Below are positions 33,965 to 43,286 of a stretch of DNA of 64,000 nt, piece after piece. Position 1 is the first letter of the stretch; each line of letters begins with the position of its first letter. Made by a program: the position numbers and the translations under genes. Source of the stretch: Halomonas sp. SpR8 (GTDB taxonomy: Bacteria > Pseudomonadota > Gammaproteobacteria > Pseudomonadales > Halomonadaceae); contig NZ_JAUAMC010000006.1 of assembly GCF_031010195.1 (NCBI RefSeq), forward strand, positions 1 through 64,000, given 5' to 3'. The notes beneath the pieces were generated by a model, which was given only the letters and a program-made list of their open reading frames with translations, was not told the DNA's origin and did no database searches.

Positions 33965-34606
33965 ATGATGACTCACTGTTTACGCGTTGGTGTGGGTGGC
34001 CCGGTAGGGTCTGGCAAAACCGCGCTACTCAAGCAACTCTGTTTGGCGCTGCGGGATTACTACGATATCGCCGTGGTCACCAATGACATCTACACTCGCG
34101 AAGACGCCGACTTTTTGCTCAAGCACGATGCGCTGCCGGCGGACCGTATCCTGGGCGTAGAGACCGGCGGCTGCCCGCATACCGCGATTCGTGAAGACGC
34201 CTCCATGAACCTGGCGGCCATTGACGAACTGCAGGGGCGGCATCCCAAGTTGGAACTGGTAATGGTCGAGTCCGGCGGCGATAACCTCTCGGCGACCTTT
34301 AGCCCTGAGCTTTCCGATCTCACGCTCTACGTGATCGACGTCTCCGCCGGTGACAAAATCCCCCGCAAAGGTGGCCCCGGTATCACCAAATCTGACCTGC
34401 TGATCATCAACAAGATCGATATCGCCGAGCAGGTACATGCGTCGTTAGACATCATGGAGCGCGATTCCAAGAAAATGCGCGGCGAGCGGCCCTTTGTGTT
34501 TACCAATCTCTATGACGGGGTGGGGCTTGAAGAGATCATCCGCTTTATTCTCGATAAAGGGATGTTGGACGAGCGGCGCCCGCAGGCTGCAGCGACCGCT
34601 AATTGA
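33965..34606 (+). CDS. ureG: Urease accessory GTPase UreG
   Basis: 213 residues; SIMIBI-class GTPase that carries nickel from UreE to urease. P-loop '[14 protein letters not shown]', nickel-binding CPH in '[19 protein letters not shown]', and '[18 protein letters not shown]' are all present; the base-specificity motif is 'NKID'. TAAGGAGATA precedes the start (33965 or the adjacent ATG at 33968). Last gene of the urease operon. Confidence 0.96.
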   Translation: MMTHCLRVGVGGPVGSGKTALLKQLCLALRDYYDIAVVTNDIYTREDADFLLKHDALPADRILGVETGGCPHTAIREDASMNLAAIDELQGRHPKLELVMVESGGDNLSATFSPELSDLTLYVIDVSAGDKIPRKGGPGITKSDLLIINKIDIAEQVHASLDIMERDSKKMRGERPFVFTNLYDGVGLEEIIRFILDKGMLDERRPQAAATAN

Positions 34607-34629
34607 GGGTGTAACCCCTATGCTCAATT
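34601..34629. terminator. Small hairpin between convergent ureG and yihY-type genes
   Basis: AATTGAG (34601-34607) pairs with CTCAATT (34623-34629); the stem overlaps both stop codons. Only 17 bp separate the two genes. A weak candidate for a shared terminator. Confidence 0.35.
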
Positions 34630-35550
34630 GACCCGGGTGATCGGCTGACGGCTCGGGTCGACATGCCATGGCATGCCAAGGCGGGTATTGCGTTCCAGTT
34701 CGGCAATCACCTGGGCGCCCAGCAGTAAAATGATGGCGCCCACTTCCAGGCTAATCAGCACGATTACCAGCGTGGCCAGCGAACCGTAGACGGCGTTTAC
34801 GAACGACAGATTGGCGAAATAGTAAACCAGTAACAGCCGAACTCCCTCCCACATCAATGCTGCGACGAAGCCGCCTACGATTGCCCGGCGTAAAGCGATG
34901 CGCACCACCGGCAGTACTTTGTAGATAGCGCTGAAAAGTAGAAAAACGCCGATGAAGCTGGTTAGGTTAAGCACCGGTTCTGACAATCCCGCCAATGGCA
35001 GTTCTCGGTCGAAAATGGCCATGACCAGCGCATTCAGCGAACTGGCCAGGGTGACCACCAGGGTCAGCATCATCAGCGCCGCCCCGAGTACCACCATAAA
35101 AGCGTAAGGCAGCATGACCGACACCCAGGCGCTGCGCTTGATATGCGGGCTATCCGGCGCATGGAAAATAATCGCTAAAGCATCTTCGAGCATACGAAAG
35201 GCGAATGAGCTGAACAGTAGCAGAATGGGAAAGCTCAGAATGCCGATGACATCGCGGGAGTCCAGCAGGCTGCGCACGGCCTCAACCAAGACCTCGGCAT
35301 GGGCGGGAGCCATATGGCGTGCTTGTATCGACAGCACATTAAGCAGGTGCTGCTGATCCACCACATGGGTTAATAGCACCACCAGCACGGCAAAAAGCGG
35401 CACGATAGAGAGCAGGATATTGTAGCCCACGCCACCGGCAAGCAGGATACCGTGATTTTTTAGGAAATTGCGTAATACACGCCAGGTAAAGTGAGCCAGC
35501 CGAGGGAGCAGGAGCAAGACAGCGCTAAAAAATGCGTGGTTTCGAACCAT
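34624..35550 (-). CDS. YihY/BrkB family inner-membrane protein
   Basis: 308 residues from the ATG at 35550, preferred over 35559 because AAGGAG lies only one base before the latter. Six membrane segments. Family motifs: 'GVGYNILLSIVPLFAVLVVLLTHVV', 'SSFAFRMLEDALAIIFHAPD' and 'GGFVAALMWEGVRLLLVYYFANLSFVNAVYGSLATLVIVLISLE' region. The former name RNase BN is an error; the true function is unknown, possibly transport or envelope related. Unrelated to urease. Confidence 0.85.
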   Translation of the reverse strand: MVRNHAFFSAVLLLLPRLAHFTWRVLRNFLKNHGILLAGGVGYNILLSIVPLFAVLVVLLTHVVDQQHLLNVLSIQARHMAPAHAEVLVEAVRSLLDSRDVIGILSFPILLLFSSFAFRMLEDALAIIFHAPDSPHIKRSAWVSVMLPYAFMVVLGAALMMLTLVVTLASSLNALVMAIFDRELPLAGLSEPVLNLTSFIGVFLLFSAIYKVLPVVRIALRRAIVGGFVAALMWEGVRLLLVYYFANLSFVNAVYGSLATLVIVLISLEVGAIILLLGAQVIAELERNTRLGMPWHVDPSRQPITRVN

Positions 35551-35683
35551 ACTTGCCATTCTCCTTGTTCACTAGTGCCATCATACGCTCATGGGCATGG
35601 CAAATAGCAAACGCTGGGAACAATCGCAAACAGCAATCGCAAAGAGCAAGGAAGACCAATCATTGTCTAGCCGAAAACAAAAA

Positions 35684-35721
35684 GGTCGCCCTGACCAGGC
35701 GGTAGAAAGGTCAGGGCAACC
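35684..35721. terminator. Hairpin upstream of the yihY-type gene
   Basis: GGTCGCCCTGACC (35684-35696) and GGTCAGGGCAACC (35709-35721) form a 13-bp stem with one mismatch, preceded by an A-run on the plus strand (T-run on the minus strand). It could terminate leftward transcription coming from the fds operon. The rest of 35722-35968 is AT-rich; a 12-bp perfect palindrome (TAACCTAGGTTA, 35809-35820) is the only other structure seen. Confidence 0.5.
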
Positions 35722-35968
35722 GAAGAGAGTGGCTAAGCGACTTGCTTAAAAACGGGCCATCCTTGGCCACCACCCCTTAACCATGAACGCTTAAGCTCGA
35801 TATAACATTAACCTAGGTTATGAAATTAGCTAGTAATTGCTAAATTACTGCGTATAAAGCAGAAAAAATAAAAAAAGTGGTTAAAGCTGGCACATGGCAG
35901 GTCGATAAATAATCAATCTATACGCCAAAACTCGCCTATCAAGATTGATTTTGGAAGATGTTCAATGC

Positions 35969-36214
35969 TCATCCGGCATGACGTTTTGCAACCCTTTCCG
36001 CCAGCAGGATGACGGCCCGCCGCGCTAGAGGTGACAGCTCGCCATCCTCGTGTTCCAGGGCTGCGACCAGACGATGCTTCATTGAGCGTGCCCAGAAGGT
36101 TTCCAGGTGGCGACAGGTGGCCGCTGCCGCCGTTTCCGCATCGCGACCACCGCCCAGGTTAGCGGCAATCTGGTTAGTCATGTGAATCAGGTGGGTATCG
36201 TTTTGCGCCGACAT
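35969..36214 (-). CDS. fdsD: Formate dehydrogenase delta subunit FdsD
   Basis: 81-residue small subunit of the soluble NAD-dependent formate dehydrogenase. The start at 36214 follows GAGGAG. The sequence 'HLIHMTNQIAANLG' and 'ARRAVILLAERVA' match FdsD proteins, which associate with the FdsGBA complex; the exact role is unclear. It is the last gene of the operon, 11 bp after fdhD. The frame is open further upstream but that part is antisense-like sequence inside fdhD. Confidence 0.88.
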   Translation of the reverse strand: MSAQNDTHLIHMTNQIAANLGGGRDAETAAAATCRHLETFWARSMKHRLVAALEHEDGELSPLARRAVILLAERVAKRHAG

Positions 36215-36225
36215 TGCATGTCTCC

Positions 36226-37068
36226 TCAGCCGTGGGCAATAGCCGCCGTGAAGGGGCGGTGGTAAATCAAGTGGCGACCGGGTCGCGCAAAGCCTGCCAG
36301 CAGCAGCCCCGATGCCTGGGCCTGCTCCACGGCCAGGGCGGTAGCCGCTGATACCGCCACCAGGGCACCGATACTGGCACTGGCACATTTGTGAACCATC
36401 TCGTAGCTGGCGCGGCTGGTGACCAGCGCGAACCCTTCGCCGAGGGGAGCGGCCTCGCGGGCGAGGGCACCGATCAGTTTGTCCAGGGCATTGTGGCGGC
36501 CCACATCCTCGCGCAGCCGTTTAATGTTCCCCCGAGCATCGCACCAGGCGGCGCCGTGGCTGGCACCTGTGGCCGCCTGGAGTGGCTGATGGGCGACTAA
36601 CTCCCGCAGTGAGCGCTGTATAGCGGCATCGCTAAGCGACGGCGCTATGACAGAGGGGATCGGGCGAATGGCCTGTTCCAGGGCTTCGGTGCCGCATAAG
36701 CCGCAGCCGGTGCGTCCTGTCAGGCTGCGCCGCCGCTGTTTGAGTTCGGCCATCCGTTGGCTGGCAATGGTGAGCTGAACGCTGAGACCTTGAGGCTCTT
36801 CGTGGATATCGAGGTCGTAGCACTCATCGGTATTTGCCAGGATTCCTTCGGAAAGGCTGAAGCCGAGGGCAAAATCCTCAAGGTCGGCGGGGCTTGCCAT
36901 CATCACCGCATGGGAGATGCCGTTGTAGACCAGCGCTACCGGTATTTCCAGCGCCAAAAAGTCCTCCTCGGCATCGGTGTGCCAGCCGGTGGTACCGCGG
37001 CGCACCTCCACCGGCTGTCGTGTCAGAGCTGCTGACACCACCGCGTCGCTTGTGTACTCGGTGTTCAT
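36226..37068 (-). CDS. fdhD: Formate dehydrogenase accessory sulfurtransferase FdhD (FdsC)
   Basis: 280 residues. It transfers sulfur from a cysteine desulfurase to the molybdenum cofactor, which formate dehydrogenase requires. The catalytic CxxC is C122 and C125 in 'GRTGCGLCGTEAL', and the family tract 'NIKRLREDVGRHNALDKLIG' and ending 'HLIYHRPFTAAIAHG' are present. The start overlaps the fdsA stop by four bases. Confidence 0.93.
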   Translation of the reverse strand: MNTEYTSDAVVSAALTRQPVEVRRGTTGWHTDAEEDFLALEIPVALVYNGISHAVMMASPADLEDFALGFSLSEGILANTDECYDLDIHEEPQGLSVQLTIASQRMAELKQRRRSLTGRTGCGLCGTEALEQAIRPIPSVIAPSLSDAAIQRSLRELVAHQPLQAATGASHGAAWCDARGNIKRLREDVGRHNALDKLIGALAREAAPLGEGFALVTSRASYEMVHKCASASIGALVAVSAATALAVEQAQASGLLLAGFARPGRHLIYHRPFTAAIAHG

Positions 37069-39950
37069 GGAGTCTCCTGGTGGGCCTTGGTCAGGTAGTC
37101 ACGCTGGGCCAGGTCGAACGCGCTAAAGCGCTGCTGCCAGGCGGAGGGTTGGCTGACTTTCTCCACCTGCACCGCCGTGACCTTGTATTCCGGACAGTTG
37201 GTGGCCCAGTCAGAATTGTCGGTGGTGATGACGTTAGCCCCGCTTCCCGGGTGGTGGAACGTGGTGTACACCACCCCCGGCTGCATGCGCTCGCTGAGCC
37301 GAGCGCGCAGCACCGTTTGCCCGGCGCGGCTGGTGATGCCCAGCCAGTCACCGTCACGTACGCCGCGCAGTTCGGCATCTGACGGGTGCAGTTCCAACAC
37401 GTCTTCATCGTGCCAGCGCTGGTTATCGGTACGCCGGGTCTGGGCGCCCACGTTGTACTGGCTGAGAATCCGCCCGGTGGTGAGCAGTAGCGGGAAGCGG
37501 CGGTTAGCGCGCTCTTCAGTGGCCACGTACTCGGTAATCGCAAAGCGCCCCAGGCCGATGGGGAAATCCGTCTCGTGCATGGTCGGCATGCCCAGCGGGT
37601 ACTCGGCGTTGCAAGGCCACTGCAGGCTACCGCACTCTTCGAGCTTGGCGTAGCTGACGCCTGCGAAGCTTGGCGTCAACTGAGCGACCTCGTCCATGAT
37701 CTCGGACGGGTGGGTGTAGTGCATCGGGTAGCCCAGCGCATTGGCCAGGTCCTGGGTAACTTCCCAATCTTCCTTGCCTGCTACCGGGGGCATTACCTTG
37801 CGCACCCGGTTGATGCGCCGCTCGGCGTTGGTGAAGGTGCCGTTCTTCTCAAGGAAACTTGAACCCGGCAGCAGCACGTGGGCGAACTTGGCCGTTTCGT
37901 TGAGGAAGATATCCTGAACGATCAAGCAGTCCAGCGAGCGCAGCGCCGTTTCAACGTGTTGGGTATTGGGGTCGGACTGGGCGATATCTTCGCCCTGTAC
38001 ATAAAGCGCCTTGAAACTGCCCTCAATGGCAGCGTCGAACATATTGGGGATGCGCAGCCCCGGCTCGTCATCCAGGGGGACGCCCCAGGCGGCCTCGAAG
38101 CGGCCACGGGCGGTGGCGTCAGATACGTGCTGGTAGCCTGGCAGTTCGTGGGGGAAGGAGCCCATATCGCAGGCGCCCTGCACGTTGTTCTGACCGCGCA
38201 GCGGGTTCACGCCCACGCCCTCGCGGCCAATATTGCCGGTGGCCATGGCCAGGTTGGCAATCCCCATCACCATGGTGGAGCCCTGGCTATGCTCGGTAAC
38301 GCCCAGCCCGTAGTAGATGGCACCGTTGCCTGCCGTAGCGTAGGTGCGAGCCGCTTGACGCACGGCCTCGGCGGGCACGCCGGTGGTTGCCTCGCTGGCC
38401 TCCGGGGAGTGGCGCGGCTCAGCAATAAACTCACGCCAGCGGTTATAGGCATCGGTGTCGCAGCGCTTGGCGACAAACGCCTTGTCTTCCAGACCCTCCG
38501 TCACCACCACGTGACCCAGCGCGTTGACCAGCGCCACGTTGGTGCCCGGGCGCAGCGGCAGGTGCTGCGCTTCATTCAGGTGCGGCGTTTTCAACAGATC
38601 GATGCGGCGCGGGTCGGCGACGATCAGCTTGGCGCCCTGGCGCAGGCGCTTGCGCATCATTGAGCCGAATACCGGGTGGGCGTCGGTGGGGTTGGCGCCA
38701 ATCACGATAATGGCGTCGGCCTTCATTACCGAGTCGAAGGTTTGGGTACCCGCGGATTCGCCCAGCGTGGTTTTCAGGCCGTAGCCGGTGGGCGAGTGGC
38801 AGACCCGCGCGCAGGTGTCGGTGTTGTTGTTGCCAAACGCCGCGCGGATCAGTTTCTGCACCAGGTAGGTCTCTTCGTTGGTGCAGCGCGATGAGGTAAT
38901 CCCGCCAATGCTCTCACGGCCGTGCTCGGCCTGAATTGCTTTAAGGCGGCTGGCGGCAAAGGTGATCGCCTCTTCCCAGCTTGCTTCACGCCAGGGCTGG
39001 TCGATGCTGTCGCGAATCATCGGCGTGGTCAGGCGGTCCGGGTGGGTGGCGTAGCCGAAGGCAAAGCGCCCCTTGACGCAGGAGTGGCCGTGGTTAGCGT
39101 CGCCGCCCTTGTAGGGCACCATGCGTACCAGCTGGTCACCCTTCATCTGGGCCTCGAACGAACAGCCCACGCCGCAGTAAGCACAGGTGGTTACCACGCT
39201 GTGCTCGGGCACGCCGTGTTCGATGACGCTTTTTTCCATCAGTGTGGCGGTGGGGCAGGCCTGCACACAGGCTCCACACGAAACGCAGTCCGAGTCCATG
39301 AACGCATCGTTCTGGCCCGCCGCCACCTTGGATTCGAATCCGCGGCCATCAATGGTCAGCGCAAAGGTGCCCTGCACTTCTTCGCAGGCGCGTACGCAGC
39401 GCGAGCAGACAATGCACTTACTGGGGTCGAAGCTGAAGTAGGGGTTGGATTCGTCCTTGCTGGCCTGGAGGTGGTTCTCGCCCTGGAACCCGTAACGCAC
39501 TTCGCGTAGCCCCACGCTGCCAGCCATGTCCTGCAGTTCGCAGTCACCGTTGGCGGGGCAGGTCAGGCAGTCCAGCGGGTGGTCGGAGATGTACAGCTCC
39601 ATCACGTTGCGACGCAGCTTGGCCAGTCGCTCGTTCTGGGTGGTCACCTTCATGCCTTCTACGACCGGCGTGGTGCAGGCCGCAGGCAGGCCGCGGCGCC
39701 CCTCCACCTGCACGGCGCAGAGTCGGCAGGAGCCAAAAGGCTCCAGACTGTCGGTGGCGCACAGCTTTGGAATGTTGATATCCGCCAGCGCCGCCGCGCG
39801 CAGTACCGAGGTTCCTACCGGCACGCTGAGCGTGACACCGTCGATCTCGAGGTTGACGGTGGCCGCGCTGGCGGCTGGAGCGGGCGTGCCGCAGTCGCGG
39901 CTGAAGTCGACGCTGTTTGCCTGACGCTGTGGATCGAAATGTTGGATCAT
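37065..39950 (-). CDS. fdsA: NAD-dependent formate dehydrogenase alpha subunit FdsA (Mo-bis-MGD)
   Basis: Catalytic subunit, 961 residues from the ATG at 39950 (GGAGAGCAATC upstream). Oxidises formate to CO2. Order of centres: a [2Fe-2S] ferredoxin domain (C64, C75, C78, C92), a NuoG-like region ('HPLDCLTCPANGDCELQ'), two 4Fe-4S motifs ('CIVCSRCVRACEEV', 'CVSCGACVQACPTATL'), another in 'CAYCGVGCSFEAQM', then the molybdopterin domain. The molybdenum ligand is the cysteine in 'ARVCHSPTGYG', so no selenocysteine is needed. Overlaps fdsB by four bases. Confidence 0.96.
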   Translation of the reverse strand: MIQHFDPQRQANSVDFSRDCGTPAPAASAATVNLEIDGVTLSVPVGTSVLRAAALADINIPKLCATDSLEPFGSCRLCAVQVEGRRGLPAACTTPVVEGMKVTTQNERLAKLRRNVMELYISDHPLDCLTCPANGDCELQDMAGSVGLREVRYGFQGENHLQASKDESNPYFSFDPSKCIVCSRCVRACEEVQGTFALTIDGRGFESKVAAGQNDAFMDSDCVSCGACVQACPTATLMEKSVIEHGVPEHSVVTTCAYCGVGCSFEAQMKGDQLVRMVPYKGGDANHGHSCVKGRFAFGYATHPDRLTTPMIRDSIDQPWREASWEEAITFAASRLKAIQAEHGRESIGGITSSRCTNEETYLVQKLIRAAFGNNNTDTCARVCHSPTGYGLKTTLGESAGTQTFDSVMKADAIIVIGANPTDAHPVFGSMMRKRLRQGAKLIVADPRRIDLLKTPHLNEAQHLPLRPGTNVALVNALGHVVVTEGLEDKAFVAKRCDTDAYNRWREFIAEPRHSPEASEATTGVPAEAVRQAARTYATAGNGAIYYGLGVTEHSQGSTMVMGIANLAMATGNIGREGVGVNPLRGQNNVQGACDMGSFPHELPGYQHVSDATARGRFEAAWGVPLDDEPGLRIPNMFDAAIEGSFKALYVQGEDIAQSDPNTQHVETALRSLDCLIVQDIFLNETAKFAHVLLPGSSFLEKNGTFTNAERRINRVRKVMPPVAGKEDWEVTQDLANALGYPMHYTHPSEIMDEVAQLTPSFAGVSYAKLEECGSLQWPCNAEYPLGMPTMHETDFPIGLGRFAITEYVATEERANRRFPLLLTTGRILSQYNVGAQTRRTDNQRWHDEDVLELHPSDAELRGVRDGDWLGITSRAGQTVLRARLSERMQPGVVYTTFHHPGSGANVITTDNSDWATNCPEYKVTAVQVEKVSQPSAWQQRFSAFDLAQRDYLTKAHQETP

Positions 39951-41503
39951 GATTGCTCTCCATTCGCCGAACGCTGGAAGTCGCTGGGGAAGTGTTTCAG
40001 CGCGCTTTGTACCGGGAAGGGGGTCATGCCGCCCATGGCGCAGAGCGAGCCGTCTACCATCGTTTCGCAAAGGTCGCTCAGCAGGGCGAGGTTGGCCTCG
40101 CGATTGTCGTTGGCGCGAATGCGGTCAATCACCTCCACGCCCCGGGTCGAGCCAATCCGGCAGGGCGTACACTTGCCGCAGGACTCCTCTTTGCAGAACT
40201 CCATCGAAAAGCGTGCCTGTTCGGCCATGTCGACGCTGTCGTCGAACATCACCACGCCGCCGTGGCCGACGCCTGCGCCGACCTCGGCGAAGGTCTCGTA
40301 ATCCAGCGGCATGTCCCACTGGCTCTCAGGCAGGTAGGCGCACAGCGGCCCGCCCACCTGGACGGCGCGCAAGGGCCTGTCGGTTAATGTGCCGCCGCCG
40401 AAATCCTCCATCAGCGTGCGCAGGGTGGTGCCAAAGGCGAGTTCCACCAGACCACCACGCTTGACGTTGCCCGCCAGTTGGAGGGCCAGGGTGCCCCGCG
40501 AGCGGCCCATGCCGTGAGTGGCGTAGGCCTCGGCGCCTTCGGCCAGAATGAACGGTACGGCGGCCAGCGAGAGCACGTTATTGACAACCGTGGGGCGGCC
40601 AAACAACCCTTCGATGGCGGGCAGCGGTGGCTTGAAGCGCACCATGCCGCGCTTGCCTTCCAGGCTTTCGAGTAGCGAGGTTTCCTCACCGCAGATATAG
40701 GCCCCGGCGCCGAGGCGTACTTCCAGATGGAAGGTACGGCCACTGCCGCAAAGGTTGTCGCCCAGGTAACCGGCCTGCTCGGCGCGGGCAATGGCTTCGT
40801 CGAGCACCTGCTTGGCCAGTGGGTATTCGGAACGCAGGTAGATATAGCCCTGGGTTGCCTCAACGGCAAGCCCGGCGATGGTCATCCCCTCAATCAGCAT
40901 GTAAGGGTCGCACTCCATCGCCAGGCGATCGGCGAAAGTGCCGGAATCGCCTTCGTCGGCATTGCAGACGATGTATTTCTGATCGGCAGGCGTGTCGAGT
41001 ACGGTTTGCCACTTGATGCCGGTAGGGAAGGCGGCTCCGCCACGCCCACGCAGGCCGGAGGCTTTGACTTCCTCGACGATGTCCTGGGGCTCGCGCTGCA
41101 GCGCTGCCTCCAGGCCGCAAAAACCGCTGTGGGCGCGATAGTCGTCAATCGACAACGGGTCGGTGATGCCGATACGCGCAAAGGTCAGGCGCTGCTGACG
41201 CGCGAGGTAGTCAATCTCCTCCGTGGGACCCAGCGCCAGGGGGTGGCTGACGCTGCCTTCGAGCAGGCCGCTGTCGAGCAGCGCCGTTACATCCCCCGGC
41301 GTTACCGGGCCGTAGGCGAACCGCCCGATGGGGGTTTCGACTTCCACCAGCGGCTCGAGCCAGGCAAGGCCGCGGGAGCCGTTGCGTACCAGCGTGATCG
41401 ATTGGCCGCGTGCGGCGGTTTCTCTTCTCAGTCGGCTGGCGATCATGTCGGCACCCAGCGAAAGCGCGGTGGTATCGCGGGGCACAAAAACGCGAATGCT
41501 CAT
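39947..41503 (-). CDS. fdsB: NAD-dependent formate dehydrogenase beta subunit FdsB
   Basis: 518-residue diaphorase subunit related to NuoF. FMN/NAD binding: 'GLRGRGGAAFPTGIKW' and 'GAGAYICGEETSLLESLEG'. The 4Fe-4S motif is 'CKEESCGKCTPCRIGS'. It receives electrons from FdsA and reduces NAD+. Start overlaps the fdsG stop by four bases, and its own stop overlaps fdsA. Confidence 0.96.
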   Translation of the reverse strand: MSIRVFVPRDTTALSLGADMIASRLRRETAARGQSITLVRNGSRGLAWLEPLVEVETPIGRFAYGPVTPGDVTALLDSGLLEGSVSHPLALGPTEEIDYLARQQRLTFARIGITDPLSIDDYRAHSGFCGLEAALQREPQDIVEEVKASGLRGRGGAAFPTGIKWQTVLDTPADQKYIVCNADEGDSGTFADRLAMECDPYMLIEGMTIAGLAVEATQGYIYLRSEYPLAKQVLDEAIARAEQAGYLGDNLCGSGRTFHLEVRLGAGAYICGEETSLLESLEGKRGMVRFKPPLPAIEGLFGRPTVVNNVLSLAAVPFILAEGAEAYATHGMGRSRGTLALQLAGNVKRGGLVELAFGTTLRTLMEDFGGGTLTDRPLRAVQVGGPLCAYLPESQWDMPLDYETFAEVGAGVGHGGVVMFDDSVDMAEQARFSMEFCKEESCGKCTPCRIGSTRGVEVIDRIRANDNREANLALLSDLCETMVDGSLCAMGGMTPFPVQSALKHFPSDFQRSANGEQS

Positions 41504-41994
41504 CCCATCACCTCCAGCGGCCGGATTTGTAGCTCATCCATCAATGCATCGAAGGCGTCCGGGGTAACCCGCCCGCGCACGCTGTCGTCAACGCGAATGG
41601 ACGGGCCGCAGGCGCAGTTGCCCAGGCAGTAAACGGCTTCGAGGGTGATTTCGCGATCCTGCGTGGTCTGGTGGTAATCCACGCCTAGATGCGCTTTGGC
41701 GTGGGCTTCCAGGGCGCGGCCACCCACCGCCTGGCAGGCCTCGGCGCGGCAGATCTGTACCACGTGGCGGCCAGGAGGCGCGGTGCGAAAATGGTGGTAG
41801 AAGCTGATCACCCCATGCACTTCGGTGCGAGTCTGGTTCAAGGCTTCAGCGATGAGCGGCACCGCTGCCTCGGGGATGAAGCCGAAGCGATCCTGAAGGG
41901 CGTGAAGTATCGGCAGCAGAGCGCCGGGCTTGTGCTTCAGGGCGTCGATCTCGGCCTGAATCGCCTGCGGCGCCCACTCCTGGGAATGGTTCAT
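41500..41994 (-). CDS. fdsG: NAD-dependent formate dehydrogenase gamma subunit FdsG
   Basis: 164 residues, NuoE-like thioredoxin-fold [2Fe-2S] subunit with ligands C82 and C87 ('ICRAEAC') and C123 and C127 ('YCLGNCACG'). First gene of fdsGBA-fdhD-fdsD; GAGGAGGGC precedes the ATG. The promoter lies in the 129-bp divergent region with the regulator gene, where a perfect palindrome is found at 42023-42054. Confidence 0.95.
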   Translation of the reverse strand: MNHSQEWAPQAIQAEIDALKHKPGALLPILHALQDRFGFIPEAAVPLIAEALNQTRTEVHGVISFYHHFRTAPPGRHVVQICRAEACQAVGGRALEAHAKAHLGVDYHQTTQDREITLEAVYCLGNCACGPSIRVDDSVRGRVTPDAFDALMDELQIRPLEVMG

Positions 41995-42022
41995 GATGCC
42001 CTCCTCACGACTGCTTATTATG

Positions 42023-42054
42023 TTTTAAATATGCACTGCTTTTCATATTTAAAA
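42023..42054. promoter_or_regulatory. Operator-like palindrome between fdsG and its regulator
   Basis: TTTTAAATATG (42023-42033) and CATATTTAAAA (42044-42054) are perfect 11-bp inverted arms around ten bases. A further partial copy AAAATATGAAATA is at 42103-42115, next to the regulator start. The likely ligand is the regulator encoded at 42124. Confidence 0.7.
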
Positions 42055-42123
42055 AGACGTGCATCACGGTTAAGACAACGCTAGCATCAAGTTATCGACT
42101 TAAAAATATGAAATAGTGTGCCT

Positions 42124-43179
42124 ATGAAAAGAATCAAGGTAACGCCCACCTGGTGCTTTAGCGATGAAGAGGGGCACCGTCTCGATACCCACCTTCTGCG
42201 CCTGCTGGGGGCGGTGCATCGTCATGGCAAGTTGACCCATGCCGCCGAGGAGGTGGGTATTTCCTACCGCCATGCGTGGAATTTACTGCACCAGGGCGGG
42301 GAGTTTTTTGGTGTTTCCCTGGTCGCCATGGCGCGTGGGCGAGGGGCGCAATTATCACCGCTGGGTGAAAAGCTGCTGTGGGCTGAACAACGTGCCACCG
42401 CCCGGTTAAGCCCGCAGCTTGATAGCCTGAGCTCAGAGCTGAACCTTGCCATTCAGCAGCACCAGGAAGGCGTGCACCCGGTACTGCGCCTCCACGCCAG
42501 CCACGGTTTTGCGATAGAGCTGCTGCCACAGCACCTGGGCGAGCTACCGCTTTACCTGCAGTACTGTAGTTCTATGGAGGCACTGGCGGCCCTTAACCGC
42601 AATGGCTGCGACCTGGCGGGCTGTCATCTACCCAGGGGCGCCGTAGGTGAAAAGGCACGGCGTAAATACCGCCGCTTGCTTAAGCCCCGTTATCATCGGT
42701 TGATAGGATTTATCGCTCGTCAGCAGGGGCTAATGGTGGCGCCGGGTAACCCGTTGGGCATTGATGGTGTGGCGGCGCTGACCAATAGGCCGGTGACGTT
42801 TATCAACCGTCAGGCATCGTCGGGAACCCGGGAACTGCTGGACAGCCTGCTGGCCGAGGCCGGTATTGCAGCAGCCAACGTCAACGGTTACGAGATTGAG
42901 GAGTACACTCACTCGGCAGTAGCAGCCTATGTGGCGGCAGGAATGGCGGATGCAGGCTTTGGTGTCGAGGCGGCCGCGCAGCGGTTTGGACTTGATTTTG
43001 TGCCGCTGGCCACCGAAGACTATTTTTTGGCCTGCCACAACCGCTCTCTGAAAGAGCCCAAACTTGACGACTTCTTGCAGGCATTGCGCGGCGCTGCCTT
43101 TCAAGAGGCGGTGCAGCGGCTGCCGGGTTATAGTCCCAGCCAGTGTGGCAGCGTTATCGATATTGCTAGCTTTTTATAG
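42124..43179 (+). CDS. ModE-like DNA-binding and molybdate-binding-like regulator of fds
   Basis: 351 residues from the ATG at 42124 (a GTG sits two codons upstream). Residues about 20-90 form a LysR/ModE winged helix ('LLRLLGAVHRHGKLTHAAEEVGISYRHAWNLLHQGGEFFG' region). The rest is a periplasmic-binding-protein-like domain ('HLHASHGFAIELLP'-type start, 'FINRQASSGTRELLDSLLAEAGI', 'VAAYVAAGMADAGFGVEAAA') as in COG1910-type regulators. A plausible sensor of molybdate or formate controlling the molybdenum-dependent formate dehydrogenase transcribed divergently. Confidence 0.85.
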   Translation: MKRIKVTPTWCFSDEEGHRLDTHLLRLLGAVHRHGKLTHAAEEVGISYRHAWNLLHQGGEFFGVSLVAMARGRGAQLSPLGEKLLWAEQRATARLSPQLDSLSSELNLAIQQHQEGVHPVLRLHASHGFAIELLPQHLGELPLYLQYCSSMEALAALNRNGCDLAGCHLPRGAVGEKARRKYRRLLKPRYHRLIGFIARQQGLMVAPGNPLGIDGVAALTNRPVTFINRQASSGTRELLDSLLAEAGIAAANVNGYEIEEYTHSAVAAYVAAGMADAGFGVEAAAQRFGLDFVPLATEDYFLACHNRSLKEPKLDDFLQALRGAAFQEAVQRLPGYSPSQCGSVIDIASFL

Positions 43180-43220
43180 GGCTACATGAATTAACGTAAT
43201 AAGTCTGTCGATAACGTAAA

Positions 43221-43255
43221 CGGCCCACTCTTTAACTAAAGAGTGGGTCGTTTTT
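43221..43255 (+). terminator. Rho-independent terminator after the fds regulator
   Basis: CCCACTCTTT (43224-43233) pairs with AAAGAGTGGG (43238-43247) and is followed by TCGTTTTT. It can also serve the convergent TRAP 1 operon. Confidence 0.85.
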
Positions 43256-43286
43256 CAAGGAGAAGTGGCTTTGGCTTTCGGGCTCT

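Noticed and set aside
40727..41632. Long open frames on the plus strand opposite fdsB and fdsA, such as 40727-41632, 37878-38663 and 38922-39509
   Set aside because: They are antisense frames of clearly conserved GC-rich genes, have no ribosome sites and no recognisable domains.
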